Shown: positions 36,198 to 46,905, counted from the stretch's first letter. The stretch is 64,000 bases of DNA from Planctomycetota bacterium (GCA_003388505.1 QQVO01000059.1:87864-151863); one strand, 5' to 3'. Numbers and translations: made by a program. The notes: generated from the sequence alone by a model not told the origin.

Positions 36198-36953
36198 TCA
36201 GTTTTCAGTTGTCGGTTTCTGCTGGATTGGCCGCGTAGCATGTGCGAGAACATCGAGGATGCTATCCGCGTCGCATCCGTAGATGCCGGAGCTTGTCGCC
36301 GAGTTCAGTTCGATCGCTCCCCAGCCTCGATTCTTGATATAGCCGACATCCAATACGACAGCAGACGGGACGTCAACGGCCGCGTCATTCAGCAGTTGTT
36401 CGGCAAATTTTCGTGCTGCACAAATCTCCGCCTCGTCCGCGACGAAACCAACCGATTCGAGCAGGATGCCCTCGCGCAGATAGGGTGAGAGGGTAATGAC
36501 GCGCCGGTCCAATACAAAGCAGCGAAATTCGATCACCCACTCAACCGGATCCGCAACGAGCACTTGCGCCTGTTCCGGGATGTGCGAGGGCAAGGCAAGG
36601 CCTGAATCGTAGACTCGGGCTTCGAATGACTTGTCGTTCGGAGGCTTTACGAATTGTGGATGTCTGGCATCCCTTGCTTTGCCCATCGTTGTGAAACGAA
36701 TCCAACGCTGAGCATACTCCCCGGGTAAGTTGGCCAACCAGTCGAGTGACGGTTCGACAAGTTGAACACCGAGCAGGCTCGCAACAGCCGCTGCATAGAC
36801 TTCTTCCGTATAGAGCACATACGGCGGCGGTCCAATTGTTTCCGGTAGAGTCGGGCCGCGATGTCGATCGATTTCCCAGTCACGTGCAATGGCAGCGCGC
36901 CAAAGTCTCTGCGTGTCGGCGCATGCTCTCGATGTCAGAATCAATGTCGACAT
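36198..36953 (-). CDS. ATP-grasp domain protein (DUF4343-like)
   Basis: This 251-residue protein has a C-terminal half matching ATP-grasp folds: FVKPPNDKSFEARVYDS (a Lys-bearing nucleotide-binding stretch), WVIEFRCFVLDRRVITLSPY, VVLDVGYIKNRGWGAIELN with the E-L-N metal ligands, and ATSSGIYGCD. Similar short proteins in other bacteria carry DUF4343. It likely ligates a carboxylate to an amine using ATP, but no substrate can be named and no partner gene is adjacent. Codon use is more AT-rich than its neighbours, which hints at transfer. Confidence 0.75.
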   Translation of the reverse strand: MSTLILTSRACADTQRLWRAAIARDWEIDRHRGPTLPETIGPPPYVLYTEEVYAAAVASLLGVQLVEPSLDWLANLPGEYAQRWIRFTTMGKARDARHPQFVKPPNDKSFEARVYDSGLALPSHIPEQAQVLVADPVEWVIEFRCFVLDRRVITLSPYLREGILLESVGFVADEAEICAARKFAEQLLNDAAVDVPSAVVLDVGYIKNRGWGAIELNSATSSGIYGCDADSILDVLAHATRPIQQKPTTEN

Positions 36954-37076
36954 GTTCGCACAACGTGTTCCAACTTACGCGTCATGTTACCGATTGTTCA
37001 AACCAACGATGGAGTGGTAAATGGACGGGCAATGACCACCAACTGAAAACTGAGAACCTACAACTGACAACGCGCC

Positions 37077-38651
37077 TCACACTCCATGTTGAGTGTGCGG
37101 TTCTCGGCCGGCGCCGTTGGCGGCGGTGGCTTTGTTTAAGGCCTGGAGGTAGGCGCGGGCGCTGGCTTCGATGACGTCGGTGCTGACGCCTTTGCCGTGG
37201 TAGGTGCGGCCGCCGTGTTCGATTTCGACGGAGACTTCGCCGAGGGCGTCCTTTCCTCCGGAGACGCTGTGGACGTTGTACTCCTGCAGGCGGGCGGTGA
37301 GTTCGGTGATGCGTTCGAGGCAGCGAAAGACGGCGTCGACCGGTCCGTCGCCGGTGGAGGCGTCCTGGATTCGGCGGCCGTCTTCGTGGGTGAGTTCGAG
37401 GGTTGCGGTGGGGATGGTTCCGGTGCCGCCGAAGACGTGGAAGGCGGTCAGCTTCCAGTCTTCGGGGATGTGGTGGCTGCGGTTTTCGACGAGGGCGACG
37501 ATGTCTGCGTCGTAGACGTCCTTCTTTTTGTCGGCGAGCGCGATGAAGTCTTCGAAGACGGCCTGCAATGTCTGCTCTTCGAGTTGGTAGCCGAGTGACG
37601 TGACGCGGTCGCGGAAGGCGTGTCGTCCGCTGTGTTTGCCGAGGACGAGGTTCGTGCCGACGAAGCCGACGTCGTCGGGCCGCATGATTTCGTAGGTGGT
37701 GCGTTCCTGAAGCATGCCGTGCTGATGGATGCCGGCTTCGTGGGCGAAGGCGTTCTGACCGACGATGGCCTTGTTGCGCTGGACCTTCATGCCGGTGATG
37801 TTGGAGACGAGGCGGCTGGTGGGAAAGAGTTTCGTGGTGTTGATGTTTGTTGTGACGCCGTAGACGTCCTGGCGGGTGCGGAGCGCCATGATGATTTCTT
37901 CGAGGGCGGCGTTGCCGGCGCGTTCGCCGAGGCCGTTGATGGTGCACTCGACCTGGCGCGCTCCGGCGTCGACTGCGGCGAGGCTGTTGGCGACGGCGAG
38001 GCCGAGGTCGTTGTGGCAGTGCGTGCTGATGACGGCGCGCTCGATGTTGGGGACGTTGTCTTTCAGGTACTTGATCACGTCATAGAAATGGTTCGGCGTG
38101 GCGTAGCCGACGGTGTCGGGGATGTTGACGGTGGTGGCTCCGGCTTCGATGGTGCGTTCGACGACTTCGGCGAGGAAGTCGAGTTCTGTGCGGGCTGCGT
38201 CTTCGGGCGAGAATTCGACGTCGGGGGTGGTGATGTCGGGCCGGGCCGCCATCTTATCGCAGGCGAGTTTGACCATCTCGACGGCGCGGCGGAGGATTTC
38301 CTCCTTGGCCATCTTGAGTTTGAACTCGCGGTGGATGGCGCTGGTGGCGAGGAAGACGTGCAAGCGGACATTCTCGGCGTCTTCGAGAGCGCCCCAGGCG
38401 CGTTCGATGTCTTCCGGTCGGCAGCGGGCGAGGCCGCAGATGGTGGTGCGGTCGCCGTAGGCGCGGGCGACTTTCTGGACGGCGTGGAAGTCGCCGGGGG
38501 AGGCGATGGGGAAGCCGGCTTCGATGACGTCGACGCCGAGATCGACGAGGGCCTTGGCGACTTCGAGTTTCTCGTCGACCGACATGCTGCAGCCGGGGGA
38601 CTGTTCGCCGTCGCGGAGGGTTGTATCAAAGATCGTAATGGTGTCAGGCAT
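37077..38651 (-). CDS. leuA: 2-isopropylmalate synthase
   Basis: This 524-residue enzyme joins acetyl-CoA and 2-oxoisovalerate in the first committed step of leucine synthesis. The TIM barrel opens with [18 protein letters not shown], has [19 protein letters not shown] in two metal-binding His, and later [17 protein letters not shown]. The C-terminal LeuA dimerisation and leucine-feedback domain follows ([32 protein letters not shown]). The length is that of the regulated long form. Upstream lies an apparent leucine attenuator. Confidence 0.96.
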   Translation of the reverse strand: MPDTITIFDTTLRDGEQSPGCSMSVDEKLEVAKALVDLGVDVIEAGFPIASPGDFHAVQKVARAYGDRTTICGLARCRPEDIERAWGALEDAENVRLHVFLATSAIHREFKLKMAKEEILRRAVEMVKLACDKMAARPDITTPDVEFSPEDAARTELDFLAEVVERTIEAGATTVNIPDTVGYATPNHFYDVIKYLKDNVPNIERAVISTHCHNDLGLAVANSLAAVDAGARQVECTINGLGERAGNAALEEIIMALRTRQDVYGVTTNINTTKLFPTSRLVSNITGMKVQRNKAIVGQNAFAHEAGIHQHGMLQERTTYEIMRPDDVGFVGTNLVLGKHSGRHAFRDRVTSLGYQLEEQTLQAVFEDFIALADKKKDVYDADIVALVENRSHHIPEDWKLTAFHVFGGTGTIPTATLELTHEDGRRIQDASTGDGPVDAVFRCLERITELTARLQEYNVHSVSGGKDALGEVSVEIEHGGRTYHGKGVSTDVIEASARAYLQALNKATAANGAGREPHTQHGV

Positions 38652-38719
38652 GACAGAGGCAACCGTGGCAAAGGTCGACTGAACGGTGAACGTGCAACAA
38701 CTTGCAGATGAGTGCCCAC

Positions 38720-38753
38720 AAAAAAACCCTGAGGCTCGCGGGGAGTCTCAGGG
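38720..38753 (-). terminator. Intrinsic terminator in the leuA leader
   Basis: On the minus strand CCCTGAG pairs with CTCAGGG (7 bp), extended inside by CTC/GAG across one mismatch, with loop CCCGC. A run of seven T follows directly. It sits 69 bases before the leuA start and 38 bases after the leader ORF stop. It could also end transcription of the 38912 gene, but its place behind a leucine-rich ORF fits an attenuator. Confidence 0.8.
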
Positions 38754-38791
38754 GGATTGGTGTCTGGTTGACCTGTCAGACGAACTCCGGC

Positions 38792-38854
38792 CTAAGACCT
38801 CCCGTGGGGAGGCAGGGTAAGCAGCAGGCCGAGGTTGAGAGACAGTTTGTTCAC
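38792..38854 (-). CDS. Putative leucine-rich leader peptide of leuA
   Basis: The ORF starts with GTG at 38854 and encodes 20 residues, MNKLSLNLGLLLTLPPHGRS, then TAG. Seven of the 20 residues are Leu, including a Leu-Leu-Leu run. It lies 26 bases after a candidate start site and just before the T-tailed terminator. A 6-bp hairpin (CCTCCC-CAC-GGGAGG, 38798-38812) covers its last codons, as the pause hairpin does in known attenuators. The ribosome binding site is weak (GCGGA about 8 bases upstream). The role is inferred from layout. Confidence 0.65.
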   Translation of the reverse strand: MNKLSLNLGLLLTLPPHGRS

Positions 38855-38886
38855 GACGGAGTCCGCTGGTTTCGATTCAGTGGACA

Positions 38887-38915
38887 ACTGTAACCCGGCC
38901 TGGTTCGCGCGTCAA
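38887..38915 (-). promoter_or_regulatory. Candidate promoter of the leuA leader transcript
   Basis: On the minus strand TTGACG (38915-38910) is followed by a 17-base spacer and TACAGT (38892-38887): five of six and four of six matches to the sigma-70 boxes. The start would be near 38880, about 26 bases before the leader ORF. Confidence 0.55.
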
Positions 38916-40423
38916 CCGGCGTCTTTTTCGTAGATGGGGGCGTGGCGGTAGGGAGTTTCGAGGATGAGGACGCTGAGGACGGTGATGTAGAGACGGCCTG
39001 CGCTGCTCGCGTATTCCAGCGGAACTCCGGCCGGCCGGGTGGGATGCCAGCTCCCGTCCGACGCCTGCTGGGATACGATTTCGCTTTGCACAGACAAGTA
39101 CCATGCGGTCCAGTCGTCGCCGCCCATGTTGTGCAGGGTCTGGGCGGTGTAGTACCAGGCGTAAAGGTTGCGGCGGCCGTGCTTCCATTCGGGGGTGTTG
39201 CGTTCCGAGAGCAGGAACCGCACGCCGCGCTGGAGGGAGGGATCCTCTCTTTCCCAGCCGAGCCATTGACGGCAGAGGAGGCCTTCGGCCGTCATGGACC
39301 AGCGCTGGCTTTCTTCGGCCGCCCAGTCGGGGCGGTATTTGTAGAAGGCGTCTTCGACAGGCGACTCCTGGACGGAGTCGAGAAAGGATGACGCGAGGAG
39401 ATATGTCTCCGGGGAGACCTCGATGCCGGCCATGCGGGCGGTGTGGAGCGCCATGAGGGCCCAACCGGTGACGGAGAGGTCTCCGACGCCGGTTTCGTTC
39501 AGCGGCCGGTATTTCCAACCCCCTTTAACGGGATTTTGTGCGGCGGTGAGGAAGTCGACCGCGCGTTGCGCGGGCTCGGTGAGGTCGGGGTCGCCGGTGA
39601 GGGCGAGCGCTTCGCAGATCGCGATGGTTCCCTGCGAGTGGGCGTAGAAATGGGCCTCTTTGCCCTGCTCGACGAGGTCGAAGAGGTCGCCGCTGGGTCG
39701 CTGGTTGTTGCGGAGCCAGTCGAGGCCTTTGGCGATGACCTGCTGGTATTCTCCGCCCTGGTGGGTCTGCCCGGTTCCGAGGAAGGCCAGGAGGGCGAGG
39801 GCTGTGGCGCCGGTGTCTGTCTTGATTGAGCCGGGATTGGGGTAGCCTTCGTGGAGGGACCAGCGGCCATCTTGCTGTTGCTGGCGGCTGAGCCAGCTGA
39901 GGGCTTTTTCGATGGCCCGCTGAGCATCTTCGTTGTGCTCACTGTTTTCTGGGAGCGGATTGCGTCCGAGGCCGCGGTTGCGGAGGGCGTCGCTGACGTC
40001 GACGGGCGTGACGCGGCGGACGATCGGCGGCGGGTCTTCCGGCTCTTGATCGGGCGTCGGGGTGGGGGTGGTCGGTTCGACTTCGCGGGGCGTGTTGGGA
40101 AGTTCCACAGGAGCATAGAGGGGTTGCTTCTCTTCAGTGGTTTGGTCTGCTGCGGTGAGCCAGCCGACGTCGAGCGGGAGGATGACGGGGTCTTCGACGG
40201 AGGCGATCAGGATGAGCGCGCCGATGATGAGCAGCGCGGTATGGAACAGGCCGCTGACGAAGAGTCCTCCCACGCCTGTTCTGGCGTCGCGTTTGAGCCT
40301 GTCGAGCCAGTTGAGTGAGGCGGGTTCGGTGTCGGGGGAGGTGTTAATGAGCCGGCGTCGGCGCTTTCCGGTTGTTCCGCGCGAGCGGCGACGCGGCGCG
40401 GGTTGAGGAGGGGGAGCCGACAT
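38912..40423 (-). CDS. Membrane-anchored terpene-cyclase-like repeat protein
   Basis: This 503-residue protein has a basic N terminus, one membrane anchor near residues 55-75 (LFVSGLFHTALLIIGALILIA), a proline-rich linker (PTTPTPTPDQEPEDPPP), and a long alpha-alpha barrel made of squalene-cyclase/prenyltransferase-type repeats. Repeat words include W-L-x-x-x-Q-x-x-D-G-R-W-S (LSRQQQQDGRWSLHEG, TAAQNPVKGGWKY, QQASDGSWH). No DXDD or DCTAE catalytic motif is visible, so it is probably a binding scaffold rather than a cyclase. Members are abundant in planctomycetes and their role is unknown. Confidence 0.85.
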   Translation of the reverse strand: MSAPPPQPAPRRRSRGTTGKRRRRLINTSPDTEPASLNWLDRLKRDARTGVGGLFVSGLFHTALLIIGALILIASVEDPVILPLDVGWLTAADQTTEEKQPLYAPVELPNTPREVEPTTPTPTPDQEPEDPPPIVRRVTPVDVSDALRNRGLGRNPLPENSEHNEDAQRAIEKALSWLSRQQQQDGRWSLHEGYPNPGSIKTDTGATALALLAFLGTGQTHQGGEYQQVIAKGLDWLRNNQRPSGDLFDLVEQGKEAHFYAHSQGTIAICEALALTGDPDLTEPAQRAVDFLTAAQNPVKGGWKYRPLNETGVGDLSVTGWALMALHTARMAGIEVSPETYLLASSFLDSVQESPVEDAFYKYRPDWAAEESQRWSMTAEGLLCRQWLGWEREDPSLQRGVRFLLSERNTPEWKHGRRNLYAWYYTAQTLHNMGGDDWTAWYLSVQSEIVSQQASDGSWHPTRPAGVPLEYASSAGRLYITVLSVLILETPYRHAPIYEKDAG

Positions 40424-40459
40424 GGGAGCGTTTCTGTCGCGTGGCCGTCGGAGCGAGAA

Positions 40460-41407
40460 TCAATCGAAGAGATGGCTGACCGACTCGTTGCGGTGGATGC
40501 GGCGGATGGCCTCGCCGAGCAGGGCGGCCACGCTGACGACCTTGAGATTGGGCAATTGCTTCTGAGCGGGTTGAGGGAGCGAGTCGGTGACGACGATCTC
40601 CTCGATGGGGGCTTCGGAGAGGCGTCCGACGGCGGGACCGCAGAAGATGCCGTGGGCGGCGCCGACAAAGACACGGCTTGCGCCGTGTTGGCGGGCGACG
40701 TTGACCGCGCCGACGATCGACCCTCCGGTGCTGATCATGTCGTCGAAGACGAGGGCGGTCTTGCCTTCGATCGGCCCGCCGATGAGGTTCGCCTGCCGGG
40801 TTTCCGTGGCGCTGGACCGTCGCTTGTCGACGATGGCGAGCGAGCCGCCGAGGTGTTCGAGATGCTGGAGGGATCTCTTGATACTGCCTTCGTCGGGGCT
40901 GACGATGACGAGTTCCTCCGGCGGAATGTTGAGCGTTTTGAAGTATTCGTCGAGGATCGGCGCGGCGAAGAGGTGGTCGACCGGCAGGTCGAAGAAGCCC
41001 TGGATCTGTGCGGCGTGCAGATCGATGGTGAGGACGCGGTCGGCGCCGGCGACGGTGATGAGGTTGGCGACCAGTTTGGAGGTGATGGGGGTGCGTCCGG
41101 CGTCCTTGCGGTCCTGGCGCGCGTAACCGAAGTAGGGCAGGACGGCGGTGATTCGCTCCGCGCTGGCCCGCATGCAGGTGTCGACGAGGATCAACAACTC
41201 CATCAGGTTGTCGTTGACCGGCGGGCCGGTGGGCTGGACCAGAAAGACATCTCGGCCGCGGATATTCTGGTTGAGGCGGACGCTGGTTTCGCCGTCGGGA
41301 AAGTCGGCGATCTCGACGGCGGCGAGGGGCACGCCGAGGTATTCGGCGACGTCTTGCGCCAATTGGGGGTGGGCGCGGCCTGATATGAGCGTGAGGTGAT
41401 CGTACAT
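40460..41407 (-). CDS. prs: Ribose-phosphate pyrophosphokinase
   Basis: This 315-residue enzyme makes PRPP from ribose-5-phosphate and ATP for nucleotide, histidine and tryptophan synthesis. I chose ATG 41407 (MYDHLTLISGRAHPQL) as the family start. Motifs: FPDGETSVRLN, YFGYARQDRKDAGRTPI (written in pieces YFGYARQDR and GRTPI), the metal-site DLHAAQIQGFFD, and the PRPP loop VFDDMISTGGSI. Length and motifs fit class I PRPP synthetase. It begins a same-strand pair with the cyclase-like protein, 36 bases apart. Confidence 0.96.
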   Translation of the reverse strand: MYDHLTLISGRAHPQLAQDVAEYLGVPLAAVEIADFPDGETSVRLNQNIRGRDVFLVQPTGPPVNDNLMELLILVDTCMRASAERITAVLPYFGYARQDRKDAGRTPITSKLVANLITVAGADRVLTIDLHAAQIQGFFDLPVDHLFAAPILDEYFKTLNIPPEELVIVSPDEGSIKRSLQHLEHLGGSLAIVDKRRSSATETRQANLIGGPIEGKTALVFDDMISTGGSIVGAVNVARQHGASRVFVGAAHGIFCGPAVGRLSEAPIEEIVVTDSLPQPAQKQLPNLKVVSVAALLGEAIRRIHRNESVSHLFD

Positions 41408-41596
41408 CGCCGGGGCAGCCTGGAGGTCGCTCGAACGGTTGCCGGTATGAGTGGCGTCGGCGTTCTGCGAGTATACCGGCGTTTGGCGGCGCGCGCAAGG
41501 AAGCGGCGAACGATCAGCGGCGAAGTTTGCGAAACGCCAAGGCGGCGCGGTGCGCGAGAGCCGCCCCATTCGCGCCCGCCGCCGCCGAGAGTTTAT

Positions 41597-43132
41597 TTAG
41601 AAGTCGACCATGGCGCGGGCGCCGATGATGTCGTACTCGCCTTCGGTGAAGCCGTTGACCGGAGCGTGATCGTCGATCCAGCCGTGGATGTAATTGAACT
41701 GCAGGCGGGCGTTGGGATTCCAGTACCAGTTCATTCCGAGAGTGAGGCTGTTGCCGACGCCGCCGTTGATTCCGCCGTCGGAGAGGTCTGCGTAGGAATA
41801 ACGGGCTGCGATCTGCCACGCGCCCCAGCCGCCGCCGTGTCCTCCGGAGGCGCGGTTCACCAGGAAGAAGTTCTCGAACGGCTTGACGCGTCCGAGCACG
41901 CCGCCGTCCCGTTCCCAGGGGACATGCTCCCCGGTGAGCATGTAGGCGACGTAGGCGTAACCGCCCCAGAACCAGAGATCGTCTCCGGCTGCGGCGGACC
42001 GTTGCAGCCAGACGTTCTGCAGTTCGCCGACGACCTGGAGAGGCCCGACGTTGACGACTTTTTCGAGTCCGAGCAGTTCGTACCACTGGGCGCCGGCGAT
42101 GCGGCCGGTGTTGAGCCAGCGGCTGGTGGAGCGGGCTTCCGGCCGGGTTCGGAAGCGGGCTTCGTTCTGATGAACGCGCACTGTCGGCGGCCCGGGGGCG
42201 ATGACGGTTCCACCGTCGCCGTCGGGGTGAGCGATTGTTCCGGAGACGGCCCAGTGGGCGTATCCGCGACCATCGGAGGACTCGTCGTACCACCAGGTGT
42301 TGGCGAGACGGCCGGCGCCTTCGAGCTGGTAATGGTCGCCGATGTAGCCGGCGTCGTTCTGGGTCAGCTCCATGTTGTAGACGCCGTAGCGCCAGTTCCA
42401 GGCCTCGTCGTCTGAGACACCGTAGGAGACGATTCCGAGTCGCCGCGCGTCCTGGTTGAACGCTTCGATGATGAACGGCCGTTCGATGAAGATGTTGTAG
42501 CGGCTGCTGTTGAGGTGATCCAAACCGTAGGGCCGCTTCTGATTGCCGATCAAGACGGTCTGCAGGACCGGGAGGTCGTTGAATCCGATGTAGACGTCGC
42601 GGTATTGGGGTTCAGCACCCTCCGCGAACTCCATCTCGATCTTGTATTCCATGTTGTCGCGGATGTCGCCTTTCACGCCGAACCGCATGCGGCGGAAGAT
42701 GAACCGGTCCTGCGGATCGGTGCCTTCAAAGGCGTCAATGCCGGCGTCGCTGCCTGGGAAGGCCCAGTAGTCGGCATGGATTCGTCCGTTCAGTTGGACC
42801 GTGTTGTTCCTCGTGCCGGGAAAGACGATGCCCTTGGCGGTCTTGTCGGCGAGCGCCTTTTGGGCTTCGTCGAGCGCAGCCAGTTTTTCGTCGATTTCGT
42901 TCAGTCTGGCGGTGACTGCGTCGTCGGCTTCCGGTTCGTCGAAGAGCAGGATTGGTTCCGCGCTGGTGGAAAGGTTCGACGGCGGAGCAGGCGGCGGAAA
43001 CGGCGCGGGCGCGGAGTCCTGGGCGGTGAGTGGAGAGTTCGCCAGCGCGGCGGCGAGCAAGAGCAGGGCCAGTCGAGCCGGCGTCAACTCTCGATCGAGG
43101 CCGAATGCTCGAAGAATGCTCGCGAAAGTCAT
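41597..43132 (-). CDS. Phosphate-selective (OprP/OprO-type) porin
   Basis: This 511-residue outer-membrane protein has a signal peptide near LALLLLAAALANSPLTAQD. A coiled-coil segment follows (VTARLNEIDEKLAALDEAQ), typical of trimeric porins of this group. The beta-barrel includes VQLNGRIHADYWAF, DRFIFRRMRFGVKGDI, YKIEMEFAEG, VLIGNQKRPYGLDHL and the terminal ARAMVDF ending in Phe. Porin O/P proteins pass phosphate or other anions; selectivity cannot be read here. No pho-box promoter was identified. Confidence 0.9.
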   Translation of the reverse strand: MTFASILRAFGLDRELTPARLALLLLAAALANSPLTAQDSAPAPFPPPAPPSNLSTSAEPILLFDEPEADDAVTARLNEIDEKLAALDEAQKALADKTAKGIVFPGTRNNTVQLNGRIHADYWAFPGSDAGIDAFEGTDPQDRFIFRRMRFGVKGDIRDNMEYKIEMEFAEGAEPQYRDVYIGFNDLPVLQTVLIGNQKRPYGLDHLNSSRYNIFIERPFIIEAFNQDARRLGIVSYGVSDDEAWNWRYGVYNMELTQNDAGYIGDHYQLEGAGRLANTWWYDESSDGRGYAHWAVSGTIAHPDGDGGTVIAPGPPTVRVHQNEARFRTRPEARSTSRWLNTGRIAGAQWYELLGLEKVVNVGPLQVVGELQNVWLQRSAAAGDDLWFWGGYAYVAYMLTGEHVPWERDGGVLGRVKPFENFFLVNRASGGHGGGWGAWQIAARYSYADLSDGGINGGVGNSLTLGMNWYWNPNARLQFNYIHGWIDDHAPVNGFTEGEYDIIGARAMVDF

Positions 43133-44151
43133 TAGCGGGATTCCAGACGGCGACTGAGCATCCGCGAGAACGCCGACGCATCAACGCACGAAACACAGGT
43201 CTCTTCCGGCCGAGTCAACGGATGCGCTGGCGACGCGGCAGATGGACTGTTCCGGCGTCGCGCCTGCTTGGGGGCGTCAGGGGCCGGCCGGAGCGAATTG
43301 GTAAGTCCAATCCAGATTGGTTGTTGCAGCATATGTTCAGGCTCTGGACAACTTTATCGGTTGCGTGGGTTGTTCCAATTATTAAGACTGGGTTGTCGCC
43401 GGAGAATCGAGTGGACGCACCTCTACCCCAGTTGCCCTGTTTTGCTCATCTACCCTGTCGGGGCTCGTTTTCCGGGTTCGTCGCCCGACAAATCCGCATA
43501 GCGCGGGTTATTCACCACAGAGGCACAGAGGCACTGAGGAGTTTGGGCGTGCGTCAACCGGCTCTGCGATCAGCGGGACGCACGCAAGGCTGCGTGCGCT
43601 ACGAATAATCCGGGCCAGGGGATTCTCGAACAGGACGCGGATTCTCGCGGATGTGGCGGATCAGCGCGGATTTCGCGGGGTATTCCCCAAGAGGCGGCGG
43701 CGCCGGGGCCGCATCGATTCAGGCCCGGATGGCATCGACGCGCAAGAAAGCAATCAGCGAAAATCGGTCCAATCCGTGGTCGTCCGAAGTCTCACGACTT
43801 CGGCTACACGACCGGGGTTTCCCTCGCTTCGCTCAGTCCAGCCCCGGCCACCCGGTGGCTGTGGAACTCTTTCAGAGTTCATGCGACAACGTCGCCCACG
43901 GCAACCCAGGAGGGCGCGGCTGCGCCGCTGACCCTGGGCTCTGATTGTGGTACGCCTTCAGCGTACTACGGTTATCTGCCAGTTCGTTTAGCCCGGATTA
44001 TTCATGACGAGGGCCCGGTTCACTATAAGCGTTTGCCAAACAGCAGGTTATCGAGAAGTTGCCCAAAGCGCCGCGCTTTTCGAACGCATTACACGCCGAC
44101 GCCAAGTCAACGGTGACGCACGCTGGCAGCGTGCGCTACGAATAATCCGGG
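43133..44151. repeat. 1-kb repeat-rich non-coding region
   Basis: There is no supportable gene over 1,019 bases. It holds a lower-GC patch at 43360-43400, then the 57-bp hairpin repeat (43547-43603), GAATAATCCGGG words at 43603, 43992 (reverse) and 44140, a 'cgcggatt' mosaic (43636-43782), a GTACGC-CTTCA-GCGTAC hairpin (43950-43966) and a GCACGCTGGCAGCGTGC hairpin near 44118. The mix of families suggests a hot spot for repeat insertion between the two beta-barrel genes. Confidence 0.75.
43547..43603 (+). repeat. 57-bp hairpin repeat, copy 2
   Basis: It matches 29131-29187 with two mismatches and the same orientation. It is followed at once by GAATAATCCGGG. Confidence 0.85.
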
Positions 44152-45429
44152 TTAGAAGAGGACGCTCAGGCCGAGGAGGAACGAGTCGGTTTCCTGGCTG
44201 AGGCCGACGTTGGAGAGGGGGACCGGTCCGGCGGGACCGATGATGGGCCCGTTGATGGTCTTGTCGAAGGCATGGACCCAGCCGAAGTTCGCAATGATCG
44301 CATCGGTCAATTGGCACGACCCACCGAGGCTGAGGAGATGCTGGTAGGGGGCCGGGGCGAGAATGTTGAACATGGTGTCCATCTCGCGGATCGGATTATC
44401 GTGGTAGGAGTAGCCTGCCCGGAGGGTCAAGCGGTCCGTCACTTCGACCTGCGCTCCGAAGGCGACGAGGATCACGCTTTCCCAGCCGAGGCCGGTGAGT
44501 CCATTGGGAGTGATCGTCGTCGGCTCGCCGAATCCCTGGGTCGAATCGAAATCGACATAGCGGACGTCGACGCCGAGCAGGACATGCTCGATGCCGGCGT
44601 AGGCGGCGCCGAGGGAGACGATCATCGGGAACTCGAGTTGCGAGGAGACATCCCGCGGGAGGCCGGCGTCGTCGGTGGAGTTCCATTCGAATCGTTCGAA
44701 CCACTGCGGGCTCTTGATCGAGGCTCCCAGATTGATCCCCGACTGCGACTGGTAGAAGAGACCGGCCTGGATGCCCAGACCCCAGACGGGACGGTTGCCG
44801 ACGGCCTGCGGGAATCCGCCGGCGTTGGGGGCCGCGAAGGGAAACGGGCTGGCCTGGGCGTCGACCATGTTGATCGTCGGCGCCACGCCGAAGGAGAGTC
44901 CTTCGCTGATCTCGTAGGCGATCGTCGGCGCGACCTGAAGGACGGCCAGTCGCGAGTACGATTGGCCGATGACCCCGCCTGCGCCCGGCGGAATGAAAAT
45001 CGGATTGGACGTGCTGGCCGGGAAGTTGACCATGAACCCGCCGACGGTGTTCAGCCCGAGTCCGTAGGTCCAGGGGGACGCGTCGGGCTTGTAGACGAGT
45101 CCGATGGCGGGGAGCGGCGAGACGCCGGAATTGCTGTCTGTGCTGCCGGTGATCTGTCCGGGAGTTCCGAGGGCGACGCCGGAATTGACGCGGTTGCGGT
45201 TGTAGACGAGGTCGACTCCGATATCGACGCGGGAGGCGGGCAGTCCGCTGATGGCGGCCGGGTTCCACTGGATGGCTCCGGTGGCGTCAACGGGCGCTGC
45301 GGTCGCGACGCCTCCCATCGAGCGGTTGACCGGACCGACGCCCGTGAGAACGAAGCCTTGTCCGAAGCTGGTGTCCGCGACGGCGGCGAGCGAGGAGACA
45401 ATGCAGAGCGTGAGGAGTCGAGTGCGCAT
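44152..45429 (-). CDS. FadL/TodX-family outer-membrane transporter
   Basis: This 425-residue protein has a signal peptide (MRTRLLTLCIVSSLAAVADTSF) and the family start GFVLTGVGPVNRSMGGVATA. That is the hatch region; the next part, DATGAIQWNPAAISGLP, is a strong FadL mark. Barrel strands include GLGLNTVGGFMVNF, VAPTIAYEISEGLSFG, LGVDVRYVDFD and LTLRAGYSYHDNP, and the protein ends in LSVLF. FadL proteins let hydrophobic compounds cross the outer membrane by lateral opening. The substrate is unknown. Confidence 0.92.
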   Translation of the reverse strand: MRTRLLTLCIVSSLAAVADTSFGQGFVLTGVGPVNRSMGGVATAAPVDATGAIQWNPAAISGLPASRVDIGVDLVYNRNRVNSGVALGTPGQITGSTDSNSGVSPLPAIGLVYKPDASPWTYGLGLNTVGGFMVNFPASTSNPIFIPPGAGGVIGQSYSRLAVLQVAPTIAYEISEGLSFGVAPTINMVDAQASPFPFAAPNAGGFPQAVGNRPVWGLGIQAGLFYQSQSGINLGASIKSPQWFERFEWNSTDDAGLPRDVSSQLEFPMIVSLGAAYAGIEHVLLGVDVRYVDFDSTQGFGEPTTITPNGLTGLGWESVILVAFGAQVEVTDRLTLRAGYSYHDNPIREMDTMFNILAPAPYQHLLSLGGSCQLTDAIIANFGWVHAFDKTINGPIIGPAGPVPLSNVGLSQETDSFLLGLSVLF

Positions 45430-45672
45430 CCGGCCGTTCCTGTTGTGCAGGTTTTTCGAGAGATGCGCAAGTTATCGGCAATGCCTTTTGTAGCGGTGGA
45501 AGCGATTGATACGGACCCGCTAGTCTTACCCAGTTTCTCCAGGTTTTGCAGGAATTCGACCGTTGGGCGGGTGAAATCCCTCAGTTGGCGTGATTTCACG
45601 CACCGATTCACCGTTCCGGTTCGGGGCGCGGAGTGAGCGGGGGCTACTACTCCCTGCGCGGTCTGTCACCGA

Positions 45673-46905
<1,233 letters not shown>

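Noticed and set aside
37620..38711. 363-residue + strand frame opposite leuA
   Set aside because: Antisense shadow with low-complexity D/G/V/A composition; leuA is certain.
44272..45636. 454-residue + strand frame opposite the FadL gene
   Set aside because: Antisense shadow with no domain; the FadL frame has a signal peptide and family motifs.
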